Positions 48,771 through 64,000 of a stretch of 64,000 bases of DNA are shown in pieces; position 1 is the stretch's first letter; the number at the start of each line of letters is the position of its first letter. The DNA is from Salminus brasiliensis (taxonomy: Eukaryota > Chordata > Actinopteri > Characiformes > Bryconidae). A model generated the notes under the pieces. It had not been told where the DNA came from. It worked only from the letters and a program-made list of their open reading frames with translations, and ran no database searches. Made by a program: the position numbers and the translations under genes. The DNA is taken from assembly GCF_030463535.1 (NCBI RefSeq), contig NC_132878.1, positions 98,636,266 through 98,700,265 on the forward strand, written 5' to 3'.

Positions 48771-49376
48771 AAAGCAGTGTATGTGAATCAGGAATCACTG
48801 GTGTTTCAGCCTATATTTATTATTTATTTGCATACAGTAAAGTTGGTTTAGCATCCATACATGCTTATACTCCAACAAATATGGTGTATGTTTTGAATGG
48901 GTTTTGGTCTGTAACTGCCGTGGCAGTAATTTCAAAAATGTATTGTTTGATGAAAGTATCTTATTACGGAACAAGGTCCCAGAAAGAGAAAGAGACAACT
49001 TTACCCCAAAACCAGGACAGGACCGGTAAATGCAGGACAGTTCACAACCATAGGCTAAAATGTTCAAACTGTTCTAAACTCTTCTATTTAATATTCTGTT
49101 TAATAAAAATGATGGACAGGACTGCTGGTTATCAATAATTAGCTTCCTTTTGTGTGTTTTAGGATATGGACTGTGTAATTGCCCAATTTTCTGGAGACAG
49201 TAAACAGGCACACTTGGTTCGCAGTTACTACAGTTTATTAACAGCATGTGATAAAAAGGCATAAAAGATATACAGCACCTATCAAAGAGGATAATAAGAA
49301 ACAGCAATTGTGTTCAGCAAAGCAACGCAAATACCCAAGTCAGATTCACACACAGTTCTAGCCTACACCTACAGAA
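48771..49376. other. Unassigned, possibly more ERV sequence
   Basis: It holds a 128-codon + frame (48752-49138) and a 90-codon - frame without recognisable domains. No feature supported. Confidence 0.4.
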
Positions 49377-49565
49377 CTATATATAACATTCCTTTGTGGA
49401 GAGTGAGAAAAGGCAAAAGGCAGCTGGAGTTGCAGAGTTGTCTGGGGTGATCCATGTCTCAGTCAGAGCCAGGAAGTTTAGAGACCGAGCAGAAACAAAA
49501 GCTGAGATGAAATCTGCCTCCTGCACTGCAAACTGGCAATTCCAGAGTCCCCCAGTCACCATCAC
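49377..49565 (-). mobile_element. L2-type LINE endonuclease fragment
   Basis: The - strand frame reads GLWNCQFAVQEADFISAF then LNFLALTETWITPDN, the start of the AP endonuclease domain of the L2-like LINE. It is the counterpart of 63140-63260 in the inverted copy. Confidence 0.85.
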
Positions 49566-49653
49566 CTTGGTATTAGAACAAGGTTGGTAAATGAGGTTAC
49601 TGGAATTGCGGTGTCTGCACCTCCAGCTGCTGTCAGAAGTGCGAGATATAGTA

Positions 49654-49863
49654 GTGGTTGCTGTGGCGTAACAGATAACACCACTACATGCCAGGGAGCT
49701 ACAACACCATGTGGGAGACTGGGGTTTAAGTCCTGGTCTGTGTGACTATGCTGCGCTACATCAATAAGAGTCCTTGGGCAAGACTCCCAACACTCTATAA
49801 TATGAGTAACCTTGTAAGTCGCACTGGATAAGAGCGTCAGCTAAATGCCATGAATGTAAATGT
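49654..49863 (+). mobile_element. tRNA-type SINE with L2 tail
   Basis: Same family as 44322-44541 (ctgtggcgtaacagataaca head; aagtcgcactggataagagc tail). It lies in the ZNF-B 3' flank, and its inverted counterpart is 62846-63055. Confidence 0.85.
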
Positions 49864-50175
49864 AGTATATGTTGTATATCACCAGTGACTACACAACAAG
49901 ATACAGTAGTTGTATATCACCAGTGACTACACAACAAGATACAGTAGTTGTGTATCACCAGTGACTACACAACGAGATATAGTGGTTGTATATCACCAGT
50001 GACTACACAATGATATATAGTAGTTGTATATCACCAGTGACAACACAATAAGATATAGTGGTTATATATCACCAGTGACTACACAATGAGATAAAGTAGT
50101 TGTATATCACCAGTGACTACACAATGAGATAGTTGTATATCACCAGTGACTACATAACGAGATATAGTGGTTGTA
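49864..50175. repeat. 38-bp minisatellite, ZNF-B 3' flank
   Basis: About eight copies of a unit agttgtatatcaccagtgac + tacacaacaagatacagt. The ZNF-C flank (62763-62846, inverted) has only about two copies. Confidence 0.9.
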
Positions 50176-50421
50176 TTAATTATTTTGTCTACACTAGATA
50201 TAACAATGGTGCCACCACAAATTCCTGACTGAGGACTTTCCTGATCTTATGAATGGAACTCTAACTTACAGACCGGTGCAGAATATACTGCACTTAGGGA
50301 AGTGAATTTGGCTTCATGTACACACTTTAAAAACATTATGAAACAGCACTGGGTTTTCTACTCCAAAACCAATGATCTGAAGTGGGAACATGTCTTACTC
50401 CTAGAAAGGTGTTGTGGAGTT

Positions 50422-52308
<1,887 letters not shown>

Positions 52309-53689
52309 TCAGCCAGGCAGGAAAGTCGACACTGAGCAGGAGGACAACATTCATTCTGGAAAAAAACAAAGACAAAAAAACTAAGCTCAATACAACATGC
52401 AGGAAAATTTAAATTACTGACTTGGCGAACAAAAAACAAGTGTGTGTACATGGGGGGTATGAATAAAACAAACCATTTTAATTAGACATTCCACATTTCC
52501 TCAACCAATGCGCTAATTTTAAGCTTGTAACATCACTAAATTCTAAGAGAGAGAAACAATGTCTCTGCAGATGTCTGAATTCATTCTGAAATCTACATGC
52601 AAAGTTTAAGATTTCCTTGCAAATTCCAATCAGGCCTTCCAGTTCATACTGCTAATGAGTGGTTGGTATCTTGTAGTATAGCCTTTATATTTCAGCTACA
52701 GTCATCTTTAAACACATCCCTGTAGAGACTGTTGGGTATGTCACTTTTTGTTTTTTACTCCAAAGCGCTCAGTGTTTGTCATCACCTACTGTTGTTTTCA
52801 TTGACTGACCTGTTCCATGTCTGGTTGTTAGTACCTCAGTAGTTTCTATTTCAGGACACCTGTTGCACTGGTTATGTCCAGTAGTTGTGCCAACACTCAA
52901 TGTTCTGTTTCCACAGCTTCAGAATAGCTTGCTTTTCTCCCAGGTACAACCTACAGTTGAAACCAAGAGCAGACATCCAGAGATATTAATTATTAAACGA
53001 TCCAACAGGGCAAAGGGAAACATCTGTGACTTCCAATATTTCTGCTCAACAACAACAGTTGGTTAAAAACTACCATATTCCAAGTTGTTTAACACATCTA
53101 AATCTAGAATACTATATCAGCAAATATTGTCTCCCCATCTTCTTCATTCATCTTATTCAGTGTGCAATAAAACAAACAGTTTTGCAGTGGAAACATTGAA
53201 GAAACATTACAGAGGAAACATTGAAATACATCTGGTGAAATTGTTATCCCTAAATTATCTTTATAATAAAATTCCTCTAAAGGTAAACCAATAAAATCAA
53301 TTTCATGGTATTGTTTACCATGCTTCCTAAAAATATGTTCTTAAATAATAATCGTCTTCAATGACAGACTTTATTATTTGTTTGTAAAGCACATTGAGTA
53401 CCTGTATGATGTGAAGCACCATCATGTTTTGTACAATTTACAAGCAATAAAGAAAAATTTTCTATTTCATGACAAGTGTTTAATTGCAGTTGCTGCTCAA
53501 GGTGGCATGACCAGTTCTAAAGTTATGGATGGGTAGTTATTTTTCATTATTCATTTGTGTAAGGATGTTAAATATGTTTTACCCTGTGTTTTTCTGGTTC
53601 TGCTGGTTCTCATTATCCTTCTCACATGATGATCCGAAAACAACTAATGTGACGAATACAGAATACAGAAACTCTAGCACAACATTAAT

Positions 53690-54090
53690 ACTAACATTTC
53701 GCTTTGTATGGAGATTCTTTACAAAAAAGCCAGGTACAGACTGGAGAAAAGGATTAAAGCAGAAAATAGAAAACACTCAGACAGGCTGAAAGGCCACATT
53801 CCTGATAATGATCCAGGTTCAGTTTGGAAAGAACTTCAGGAGATCACCAATTACACAGCGAGAAACCTCTTTTGAACAATTACCATCTTACCAATGACCT
53901 GATTGACTTCATTCTGTACCACAACACACACTTTTCATATAACTCTAAAATATATTGTTAATAATAAACTTTATTTTCTGATATCTGTATATGTACATAT
54001 TCACATATTCATAGTCTAGCCTGTGTGCACCAAGACAATCTGCTTGTATATGTAACACACTTGGTGAATAAAATGATTATGATACCGAAA
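53690..54090 (+). mobile_element. LINE remnant in ZNF-B intron
   Basis: It encodes KAENRKHSDRLKGH and DPGSVWKELQEITN in one frame, then an internally deleted 3' region ending tggtgaataaaatgattatg. Inverted counterpart of 33145-33720. Confidence 0.75.
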
Positions 54091-54342
54091 CTGTCTTCAT
54101 CAGACACAGATTACTGAAATTTATGTCATTTGCTTTTGGAAAATGAGTTTGTAAACACTGGTGAAAACTGACAGTTTTTGAATTACAAAAGATTTTCTTT
54201 TATCTTTTATCCTCTTTTTCCTCAGGATGAACCAAGTCTCCAGCTTCCATACAGATGCAGTTGTGCAGGACGACTCTTAATCTGCAACGCCTGGAGTGAA
54301 GACAGTGAAAAAGTGGACCAGAGAAGCAAAGTGATAAAGTGA

Positions 54343-55385
54343 TTTGTAAAGTGATATCCTCTCATGGATTGTTACGCCGACGACACTCAACTCATGCTCT
54401 CTTTCCCACCGTCTGACACACAGGTTTCTGCCCGTATCTCAGCATGCCTCGCCGACGTCTCTTCTTGGATGGCGGCTCACCACCTCAAACTCAACCCCAG
54501 CAAGACGGAGCTGCTGTACATCCCGGGAACTGCTGGACCAAAAAATGATCTTGCCATCACCTTTGAGAACTCACTGGTCACTCCTTCTACAGAAGCTGGA
54601 AGCCTTGGTGCAGTCATGGATGATCAGTTATCGTTCTCAAGTCATGTTGCAAACGTAACTCGGTCCTGCAGATTTCTCCTGTACAACATCCGGAGAATTC
54701 CACCCTTCCTCTCTAGAGAGGCCACCCAGGTGCTTGTTCAGTCTCTCGTCACGTCCAGACTTGATTACTGCAGCTCTCTCCTGGCTGGTCTCCCTCTGCA
54801 CACCATCAGGCCCCTGCAACTCATCCAGAATGCAGCGGCACGGGTCATCTTCAATGTCCCTAAATTCAGCCATGTCACTCCACTGCTGCGTTCTCTCCAC
54901 TGGCTTCCTGTAGCTGCTGCTCGCATCAGATTCAGAACCCTGACGCTGGCCTACAAAGCCAAGAACGGACCAGCCCCTCCGTACTTGATGGCAATGGTCA
55001 AAAGCCGATCCGCACCAAGAGCCCTTCGAGCTTCAAGTACAGCTCGGCTCGACCCGCCATCCCTCAAAATCTGCAGAAGACAAGCGTCCAGGCTTTTTTC
55101 TGTCCTGACCAAAAGTGGTGGAACGAGCTTCCCCTGCGTGTCCGAACGGCCGAGTCGCTCGCTGTCTTCAAACGCAGACTGAAGACCCACCTCTTCCGAG
55201 AGTACTTGGGCGAATAGAGTACTATGGTCACCTTATTGTCTTGTGTTTAGTAATGTCTAAAGCTTAGAGGTATCTTTTGAATTATTAGTCTATTCTAACT
55301 AGCTAAGGTTTTCTTGGGTAAATAGCAAAGCACTTTGTAAGTCGCTCTGGATAAGAGCGTCTGCTAAATGCCGTAAATGTAAATC
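54343..55385 (+). mobile_element. L2-type LINE 3' half in ZNF-B intron
   Basis: It begins at the catalytic YADD (CYADDTQLMLSF) and keeps an open frame through ACLADVSSWMAAHHLKLNPS, SFSSHVANVTRSCRFLLYNI and SRLDYCSSLLAGLP to 55182. An extra A in aaaa at 55111-55114 shifts the frame just before the expected WNELPLRVRTAESLAVFKRR end, which is present in the next frame to the TAG at 55216-55218. The 3' end gtcgctctggataagagcgt + ctgctaaatgcc is the L2/SINE shared tail. 5' truncated, young-looking. Confidence 0.92.
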
Positions 55386-55424
55386 AACCCCCCCCCCCAC
55401 CTCTCTCTATAAGCACCTCCATAC

Positions 55425-55945
55425 CTTCAACAGTAGAGCTGATGGTGTTCCTCCAGCAGAGCAGTCTGAGCACAGAGGTGTGGACTGCTGATCACAGCTG
55501 GATCTGCTGCTTCTCCACTTTACTGGAGACCGGGCTACAGTTAGCCCCACCTTCCATATTCTCCTACAGAGAAGCTCTTCATGGTAAAAGAGCGGCCAGC
55601 AGATGTCCAGAGTCCGCTGGATGAAACTATTAGAAGATGTGGATCAATAGATCTCAATGGCTTCGTCTCTGGATCTGAGCAGATACAGTAACCAGCCCTG
55701 ATCCACCTTAACGCTCAACAGTCTGCAGCTGCAGAGCTCCGGAGCTCCACTGAGGAGCCAATCAGACCGCAGAACTCCGGCAGGAGCCAATAGCGTTACA
55801 GCTGGCAGCTAGCTGTCAAAATAAAAGTCCTGTAGCGCTGTGAGGCTTCCCTAGTTTCACTGTTACCTTTCCCTGATCACAAACCCAGAACACTTCCTGT
55901 CCATCACAAGAATAGTTCTAGAAAAGAACAGCTGGTAGATTCACA
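55425..55945 (-). promoter_or_regulatory. Promoter and non-coding exon 1 of ZNF-B
   Basis: Same module as 46244-46770 and 57390-57913, with both CCAAT-type boxes, the 13-codon upstream frame and the gttgaag|gtatgg donor (exon ends at 55425). The L2 insertion lies only about 40 bp inside the intron. It differs from the ZNF-A copy by a 15-bp insertion at about 55960 and few substitutions. Confidence 0.7.
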
Positions 55946-56155
55946 TTATGCCAAAAAGTGAAAAAATGGTAAAGATATTTAGCGTTTTAGCGTAACAGCA
56001 ACAATATATGTCTGTCTGTGCTCCTGTTTGATGCTCGATGCCCCATACCTAATATTATGCCAATGTTTTTAATATATTGGCAACTCCATTTGTGTGCTCA
56101 TTTATTTAATTACCAGGATCACCACAAAATCACTCTTCCAAATTCTTCTGTGTAT

Positions 56156-56371
56156 ATTGGAAGATAATTTATTTTTTATTTTATTTATTCATTTTTTACA
56201 CATTTTAAATCATTTAAATGTAGTTTTTGAATTCTGAGAATTCAGAACTACATTGTAATAATATCACAAACAACACAGTGAATGAGTTCCATTAAAGGGT
56301 TTTATTCTGGTCGTTCTGGCTAGAATATGTGTACATCAAAAGAGACAATCTTTATAATACTTATTATACTT

Positions 56372-56405
<34 letters not shown>

Positions 56406-57389
56406 GTTATTATAAATGCATTGGAATGTTTTTTTTTATTAATTACACCTAGGGTCATAGAACCAGTACTGTCCATAATGACCTCTTCCCTCAGCATTGG
56501 CTACAGGGTACATATTTCATTTATTTTCTGTGTTTTCATGCAAGAAGGCTTTAAGGGAGCTGTGCAGGCTCTTTTCATATTTAGTTAGTTTGGAGTGTTT
56601 AAGAAAGTGGGCCCACACATTCAATTTAAGGTGGTAATTTCCTATTACAAACAATTTTTCTTAAGGGTACAATTTTGTAGCAGAAGCTGAAGTACGTGGT
56701 TACAATAAACCAAGGGAGGTTTTAAAAGGTGAAATCCTATTTCCAGTTCTTTAAAAGGCACAGTTATAAAAAAAGGGTAGTTATATAAAAGCTAACTGAG
56801 AATTCTATATAAAAGGGTGTATACATATGGTGTAATTCTGCATCCAGTGTAGTTATAAAAAAGATAACAGGGTAATTCTACAAAGTGTGAAATTCCAGAA
56901 TTAGTGTAAATTTATACATTTACATTTTAGGAAATGTTGTTTCTTAGCTTATTTTGCATATTAAAATTGTACTTAACTGCACTATAGTTAAAGAACTGTT
57001 ATTGTAGACTGAATCCTGCTAATCTTGTGTATAGCACAACAAAGAAAGCACTCAGTAAATGTCTAATGTCTATTTTTGCATATGTTTGTAGTAGCCTTCT
57101 TATTGTCTCTAACACTTCCATTTGTTATATTTAATTGTTCCGAACGGAGAGAAGGGAAGAATAGATTGAATTCAGGCCCTTATTTTTACCAATTCACCTG
57201 GGGATAGGGGTTACACTTAAAGCCCATCCTGGCTCAATCTTGGGCCCATTACTATTTACTTAGACAGCCATTTCCGTGTTATTCAAATTTACACCGTAAA
57301 AGCATTGACTCGAAACCACTGTAACAAACTAATGGTTCTTGGTTCTCCTTTCTATGATTCACCTGGGAATAGGGGTTTTACTTAATAGT
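56156..57389. other. Spacer between divergent ZNF-B and ZNF-C promoters
   Basis: AT-rich, with a (TAA)n run at about 56370-56406 and two similar segments (cacctggggataggggttac / cacctgggaataggggtttt at about 57197 and 57361). No coding exon seen. Gene-poor and possibly regulatory. Confidence 0.5.
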
Positions 57390-57913
57390 GAATGTGAATC
57401 TACCAGCTGTTCTTTTCTAGAACTATTCTTGTGATGGACAGGAAGTGTTCTGGGTTTGTGATCAGGGAAAGGTAACAGTGAAACTAGGGAAGCCTCACAG
57501 CGCTACAGGACTTTTATTTTGACAGCTAGCTGCCAGCTGTAACGCTATTGGCTCCTGCCGGAGTTCTGCGGTCTGATTGGCTCCTCAGTGGAGCTCCGGA
57601 GCTCTGCAGCTGCAGACTGTTGAGCGTTAAGGTGGATCAGGGCTGGTTACTGTATCTGCTCAGATCCAGAGACGAAGCCATTGAGATCTATTGATCCACA
57701 TCTTCTAATAGTTTCATCCAGCGGACTCTGGACATCTGCTGGCCGCTCTTTTACCATGAAGAGCTTCTCTGTAGGAGAATATGGAAGGTGGGGCTAACTG
57801 TAGCCCGGTCTCCAGTAAAGTGGAGAAGCAGCAGATCCAGCTGTGATCAGCAGTCCACACCTCTGTGCTCAGACTGCTCTGCTGGAGGAACACCATCAGC
57901 TCTACTGTTGAAG
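57390..57913 (+). promoter_or_regulatory. Promoter and non-coding exon 1 of ZNF-C
   Basis: CCAAT-type boxes (ATTGG) lie at 57547-57551 and 57576-57580, 29 bp apart, in the repeated context ATTGGCTCCT. An upstream frame of 13 codons runs 57756-57797. The exon ends at 57913 with donor gtatgg and would splice to the acceptor at 59896-59897. Start of transcription is not identifiable from sequence alone; there is no TATA box, so initiation is probably CCAAT/GC-driven. Confidence 0.7.
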
Positions 57914-58389
57914 GTATGGAGGTGCTCCACTCTTACAGTGCTTCACCACTACCTGCTACCTACACTACTCTACTCCGCTTTATTTCTTCCTCCATTAAGC
58001 AAATCTGGTACCTGGCTTCTGGAACCGGGTTCTTTTTTACTACCTGCTTGTGGGTCAGTGTTGCCAACTTTGTTCAAGTTTAATAGAGTTGTACTGTAGT
58101 ATCTGGAGATCCATAAGGTATCAGACTTCATGGGTTCGGTATGTTTAAGTTAGGGACCCCTGGTCCAAAGGTCATGGTCCCGCAGGAAATGGGCCTCTCT
58201 CTGTTCCTGTCTCTCACCCTGTATAAGCGGGTAGTTATAGCTGTTCTTCAGAGGAGGTCCTGAGGTCATCATGCTGTGTTGAGTACATTAATCAATATAT
58301 CCTTATTGTTGATCTTTTGAAATATGTACAGTTTTATTAAATGTAAATGTGCAGATAGTTCATTTGGTTAATCCTATACAGAGAGTGTA

Positions 58390-58900
58390 CTGTACTAGGT
58401 GCACACAGACTAGACTATGAATATGTGAATATGTACATATACAGATATCAGAAAATAAAGTCTGTTATTAATATATTTCAGGGTTATATGAAAAGTATGT
58501 ATTTTGATACAGAATGAGTTTTGGGTCACACTAAGGGTGTTCGTAAAGTTCTGTTTAAAGGGGGGGTCAGTTTTAGGATGGTAGTTGAGGACCTGAAGCA
58601 TGTGAGCACTGATTTGTTGAAATCTGTGAAGATGAGTGCCACTTAATTACAACAATGCTTCACACTGGATTGTGAGGGTAATTTTGGCCCGGGGCTGTTC
58701 TCACCTTTTGTGTCCTGAAGAGCATTGCAGGGTCCTGCTGATTGAGTGTGAGATTAGGAGGGCAGGGGTGAGAGAGCCAGGGTGAGGGAGATGGTCTTTT
58801 GCACTTTCAAACCTTTCAAACTCAATTAGGTTGTTGGTAAGATTACAACTGTTCAAAAGAAGGGGAGGTTTCTCACCTTGTGAGATAGTGATCACAAAAC
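58390..58900 (-). mobile_element. LINE remnant in ZNF-C intron
   Basis: - strand: LLLNSCNLTNNLIEFERFES and the shared 3' end near 58420-58470. Counterpart of 45295-45760; the two differ by small indels. Confidence 0.75.
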
Positions 58901-59944
58901 AGAGGGTAAGAATGTATTTAACACCCTTATCAAGTGAAAAAAAAATTGCTCATCCATCTTTATAACTGGTTGTGCCACCTTGAGCAGGAACTGCAATCAA
59001 ACACTTTTTTGCATTTTCTTTTATTGCTTGTAAATTGTAAAAACAAAATGATGGCGCCTATAAAAAATAATAAACAAACTGTCATTGAAGACAATTATTA
59101 GTTAAGAAAATATTTTTAGGAAGCGAAGTAAACCGAACTGCTTTAGGGATAAAACAGATCAGAATAAAAAAATGTCACCAGATTTTCTTTCAGTGTTCCC
59201 TCTGGGAAAAAAAAAATATATATATATTTTGTTGCACACTGAAGAAGTTTGACAATAAAGGACGGGGAAACAATATTTGCCGATATTCTATATTAAGATG
59301 TATTAAACAACTTGGAATATGGTAGATATTGTTTAACCCACTGTTGTTGTTTTTTAAGTGAGCAGAAATATTGGAATATCATGAGTCACAGATGTTTCCC
59401 TTTGCCCTGTTGGATTGATTTAATTAATATCTCTGGATGTCTGCTCTTGGTTTCAACTGTAGGTTTTGCCTGAGAGAAAAGCAAGCCATTCTGAAGCTGT
59501 GGAAACAGAAAACTGAGTGTTTGCACAACTACTGCACATAACCAGTGCAACAGTCAATGAAAACAACAGTAGTTGATGACAAACACTGAGAGCTTTGGAG
59601 TAAACCTCCTAAAAAACACTCAGTGACATACCCAACAGTCTTTACAGGAATTAAGGTGTATTAGGTAATGAAAAAAAGATGAAATAATCTCTCTCTCAGA
59701 ATGTAGTGATGTTACAAGCTTAAAATTAGCGCATTGTTTGAGGAAATGATGAAAGTCTGAATCAAAAGGTTTGTTTCATACCCAATTCAACCCCATTTCA
59801 ATTCATACACACACTTGTTTTTTGTTCCCCAAGTCAGTAATTAAAAATGTCCTGTATGTTGTATTGAGCTTAGTTTTTTTTCTTTGTTTTTTTCCAGATT
59901 GAATGTTGTTCTCCTGCTCAGTGTCGACTTTCCTGCCTGGCTGA

Positions 59945-61747
<1,803 letters not shown>

Positions 61748-62760
61748 AACACCACAACACCTTTCTAGGAGTAAGACATGTTCCCACTTCAGATCATTGG
61801 TTTTGGAGTAGAAAACCCAGTGTTGTTTCATAATGTTTTTGAAGTGTGTACATGAAGCCAAATTCACTTCCCTAAGTGCAGTATATTCTGCACCGGTCTG
61901 TAAGTTAGAGTTCCATTCATAAGATCAGGAAAGTCCTCAGTCAGGAATTTGTGATGGCACCATTGTTATATCTAGTGTAGACAAAATAATTCATATTGTT
62001 CAATGATTCTTGTATCTTGTTAAAATCTCAGAAAAATATAGCTGGTGTGACACAATGTAAACAGACACTCGTGGCATTCTCACTACCAGGGACGCACACA
62101 CATTAATAGTATGGATTCATATAAACTGATAGACTAGCTGTGCAAAGTTACAGTATTACCACTACATGCAGACACTCGCTATTCACTGGCAGGAGGCACC
62201 GGTGTGGATGGTGTGGGTCCATCCTTATATGGTCTAACTTAAGGTGGCCTGTAAACCTGACGTGAACTGATCGACCCTGACTTCACTCATATTCAAGGGT
62301 TTGCATGTTGTGGGACATTTTTTGTATTGTTTGTAAAGTTTTTGTAGCTCATTTTTTAGTCACTGGCAATGTACACTGTTAGAAGAATTTCTCAAAAGAT
62401 GCACAGAGTTGTTGGAATCATATGTTTTGTTTATCATTTATTAATTCATATGCATATGTAAAGAGCCAGTCACTCTGGCGCTCCTCAATCCTACACAAAT
62501 AGGGTGTGGTTATGTGTACGTGCAGGGGATTGTGCATGATAAATGTAAAAAGTGTGTTCAATACATTCGTCTAGTGAGATCTTGGTGCACCCTATGTGTT
62601 TTTGCACCCCTTTCTTATACCGGAGCACTCTTGTGCTATACACTTCTTGTTTTCGCAAGTACATTCTGAGAAAATCATCTTTCACAATCTTCTCAGAATA
62701 AGTAGCTTGATTAAATAGTTGTGAAATGTAAGCAAACCCTTTGTTTCTGCATAATATTTT
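61748..62760. other. ZNF-C 3' flank and unassigned sequence
   Basis: 61748-62010 is the conserved 3' flank of the ZNF units (ccacaacacctttctaggag, tatattctgcaccggtctgt). No poly(A) signal stands out. 62011-62760 has a 117-codon - frame without a recognised domain. Confidence 0.5.
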
Positions 62761-62762
62761 CT

Positions 62763-63055
62763 GACATACAACTACTATATCTTGTGTAGTCACTGGTGAT
62801 ATACAACTACTGTATCTTGTTGTGTAGTCACTGATGATATACAACTACATTTACATGTATGGCTCTTATCCAGAGCAACTTACAAGGTTACTCATATTAC
62901 AGAGGTGGACCAATGCAATGTAAGGAGTCTTGCCCAAGGACTCTTATTGGTGTAGTGCAGCATAGTCACCCAGACCAGGACTTAAACCCCAGTCTCCCAC
63001 ATGGTGTGGTAGCTCACTGGCAGGTAGTGGTGTTATCTGTTACGCCACATCAACC
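62763..63055 (-). mobile_element. SINE plus 38-bp repeat, inverted copy
   Basis: 62763-62846 holds about two copies of the 38-bp unit. 62846-63055 is the SINE in reverse orientation (tail tggctcttatccagagcaac; head tctgttacgccacatcaacc). Counterpart of 49654-50175. Confidence 0.85.
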
Positions 63056-63139
63056 ACTACTATATCTCGCACTTCTGACAGCAGCTGGAGGTGCAGACAC
63101 CGCAATTCCAGTAACCTCATTTACCAACCTTGTTCTAAT

Positions 63140-63885
63140 ACCAAGGTGATGGTGACTGGGGGACTCTGGAATTGCCAGTCTGCAGAAGGCAAATTTAATT
63201 TCAGATTTTGCTTCTGTTTGGTCTCTAAACTTCCTGGCTCTGACTGAGACATGGATCACCCTAGACAACTACTTGGCGACTTCAACCTTCCATCAGAGAA
63301 GCTCCAGTCATCATGTCTTCTTGTATTGCTATCATCCTTTGATCTCATGTCCAGCCAGTCTGCACCAGCACACAGAGCAGGGAACACTTTGGACCTGATC
63401 TTCAGCAGACCTGTCCCTGCTCTGGACGTGGCTGTGACTCCTCTGGACTTCTCTGATCACCACTTTCTCTCCTTCTCACTCCCCCTCTCTGCTCCTTCAA
63501 CCACTACTTCCTCAAGTTCTTCCACTCTTCACCTCAGTCTTCGCTCTGTTTCCCCCTCAGCTCTCGCCTCAACTGTCCTGACCACCCTTCCTCATCTCGA
63601 CTCTTTCTCCTCTCTCCCACTGGAAACTGCTACAAACACTCTCCTCTCACCTATCTCCACCTCTGTTGACCTTCTCTGCCCTTTCTCCTCTGGGTCAGTA
63701 AATTCGCTCTGCTGACGGATGTTCTCCGCAACAACCGTAGAGAGCTAAGAATGGCTGAAAGGAAGTGGAGGAAGTCACAACACGACTCCGACCTCTACTC
63801 CTATCAGTCTCTTCTCTCCAGGTTCAGAATGGAAGTTGCTGCTGCAAAATCATCTTTCTACAGGGGGAAACACACAGCCTTTTCT
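63140..63885 (+). mobile_element. L2-type LINE endonuclease and linker, dead
   Basis: From GLWNCQSA-like sequence and LPGSDxDMD (frameshifted TETWI), a deletion, then LLGDFNLPSE, HRAGNTLDLIFSRP and VAVTPLDFSDHHFLSFSL, the C-terminal half of the AP endonuclease with its catalytic D/H residues. After a stop at 63713-63715 the linker LTDVLRNNRRELRMAERKWR continues in another frame. It is cut off at a (CA)n run. It belongs to the same L2 lineage as 38585-41058 and 54343-55385, supplying the 5' part they lack. Confidence 0.85.
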
Positions 63886-63895
63886 ACAGCTTCAA

Positions 63896-63920
63896 AACAC
63901 ACACACACACACACACACTT
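63896..63920. repeat. (CA)n microsatellite
   Basis: Short (ac)n run at the truncation point of the LINE. Confidence 0.9.
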
Positions 63921-64000
63921 GGTAATTTAGTGAGAAAGCAGCCTGTCTGATGGGGAGGGGGAGAGTCATGGCCAACCATGGTCCCTCCTCTCATGCAAAG

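Noticed and set aside
57714-58099. 60- and 103-codon frames repeated at 46058-46443, 55442-55624 and 57714-58099
   Set aside because: They recur only because the promoter/exon-1 module is duplicated; they are unspliced shadows on either strand with no known domain.
63050-63268. 72-codon - frame near 63.1 kb and the + frame at 49396-49590
   Set aside because: Antisense shadows of the L2 endonuclease fragments.

Overview
The window is vertebrate nuclear DNA, most likely from a ray-finned fish of the otophysan group (characiform or relative). The signs are a split metallopeptidase gene with GT-AG introns, arrays of TGEKP-linked C2H2 fingers, L2-type LINEs and SINEs with the fish 'ggataagagcgtc' tail, Tc1-like transposons, an NLRC3-type LRR exon and many long minisatellites. 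The species call is inference. No prokaryotic features, rRNA genes or tRNA genes were seen.

Layout. 1-18 kb: intergenic, with minisatellites (29, 35, 21 and 31 bp units), non-autonomous DNA transposons, a Tc1-like transposase remnant, a tRNA-type SINE, telomere-like repeats, and a 5'-truncated LINE (13504-16156) that split an older transposon and left a 5-bp target-site duplication. 18.2-30.9 kb: a complete 11-coding-exon gene on the + strand for a secreted carnosine dipeptidase (cndp1-like). Its exons join to one 491-codon frame with every zinc ligand present, and most of its introns are filled by minisatellites. 30.9-41 kb: a graveyard holding an orphan NLR LRR exon, wrecked zinc-finger copies, a heavily deleted endogenous retrovirus on the - strand with a tRNA-Phe primer-binding site, solo LTRs, and one LINE nested inside another. 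41-64 kb: a family of three intact C2H2 zinc-finger genes (ZNF-A 42155-43846 -, ZNF-B 50422-52245 -, ZNF-C 60008-61747 +). Each has a shared promoter and non-coding first exon, a roughly 2-3 kb intron and one large coding exon of 19-20 fingers. ZNF-B and ZNF-C are head to head, and the whole block is a set of large inverted and direct duplications.

How the parts relate. The zinc-finger genes, their promoter/exon-1 module, intronic LINE remnants, a SINE and a 38-bp minisatellite were copied together as units. At least two further units are dead: one keeps decayed fingers (32660-33075), and one lacks the coding exon entirely (34025-34530). Private insertions (SINE in ZNF-A, L2 in ZNF-B) postdate the copying. 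The peptidase gene is functionally unrelated to this cluster. I could not run alignments, so percent identities, copy numbers and ages are eyeballed; boundaries of repeats are approximate unless a target-site duplication fixes them.
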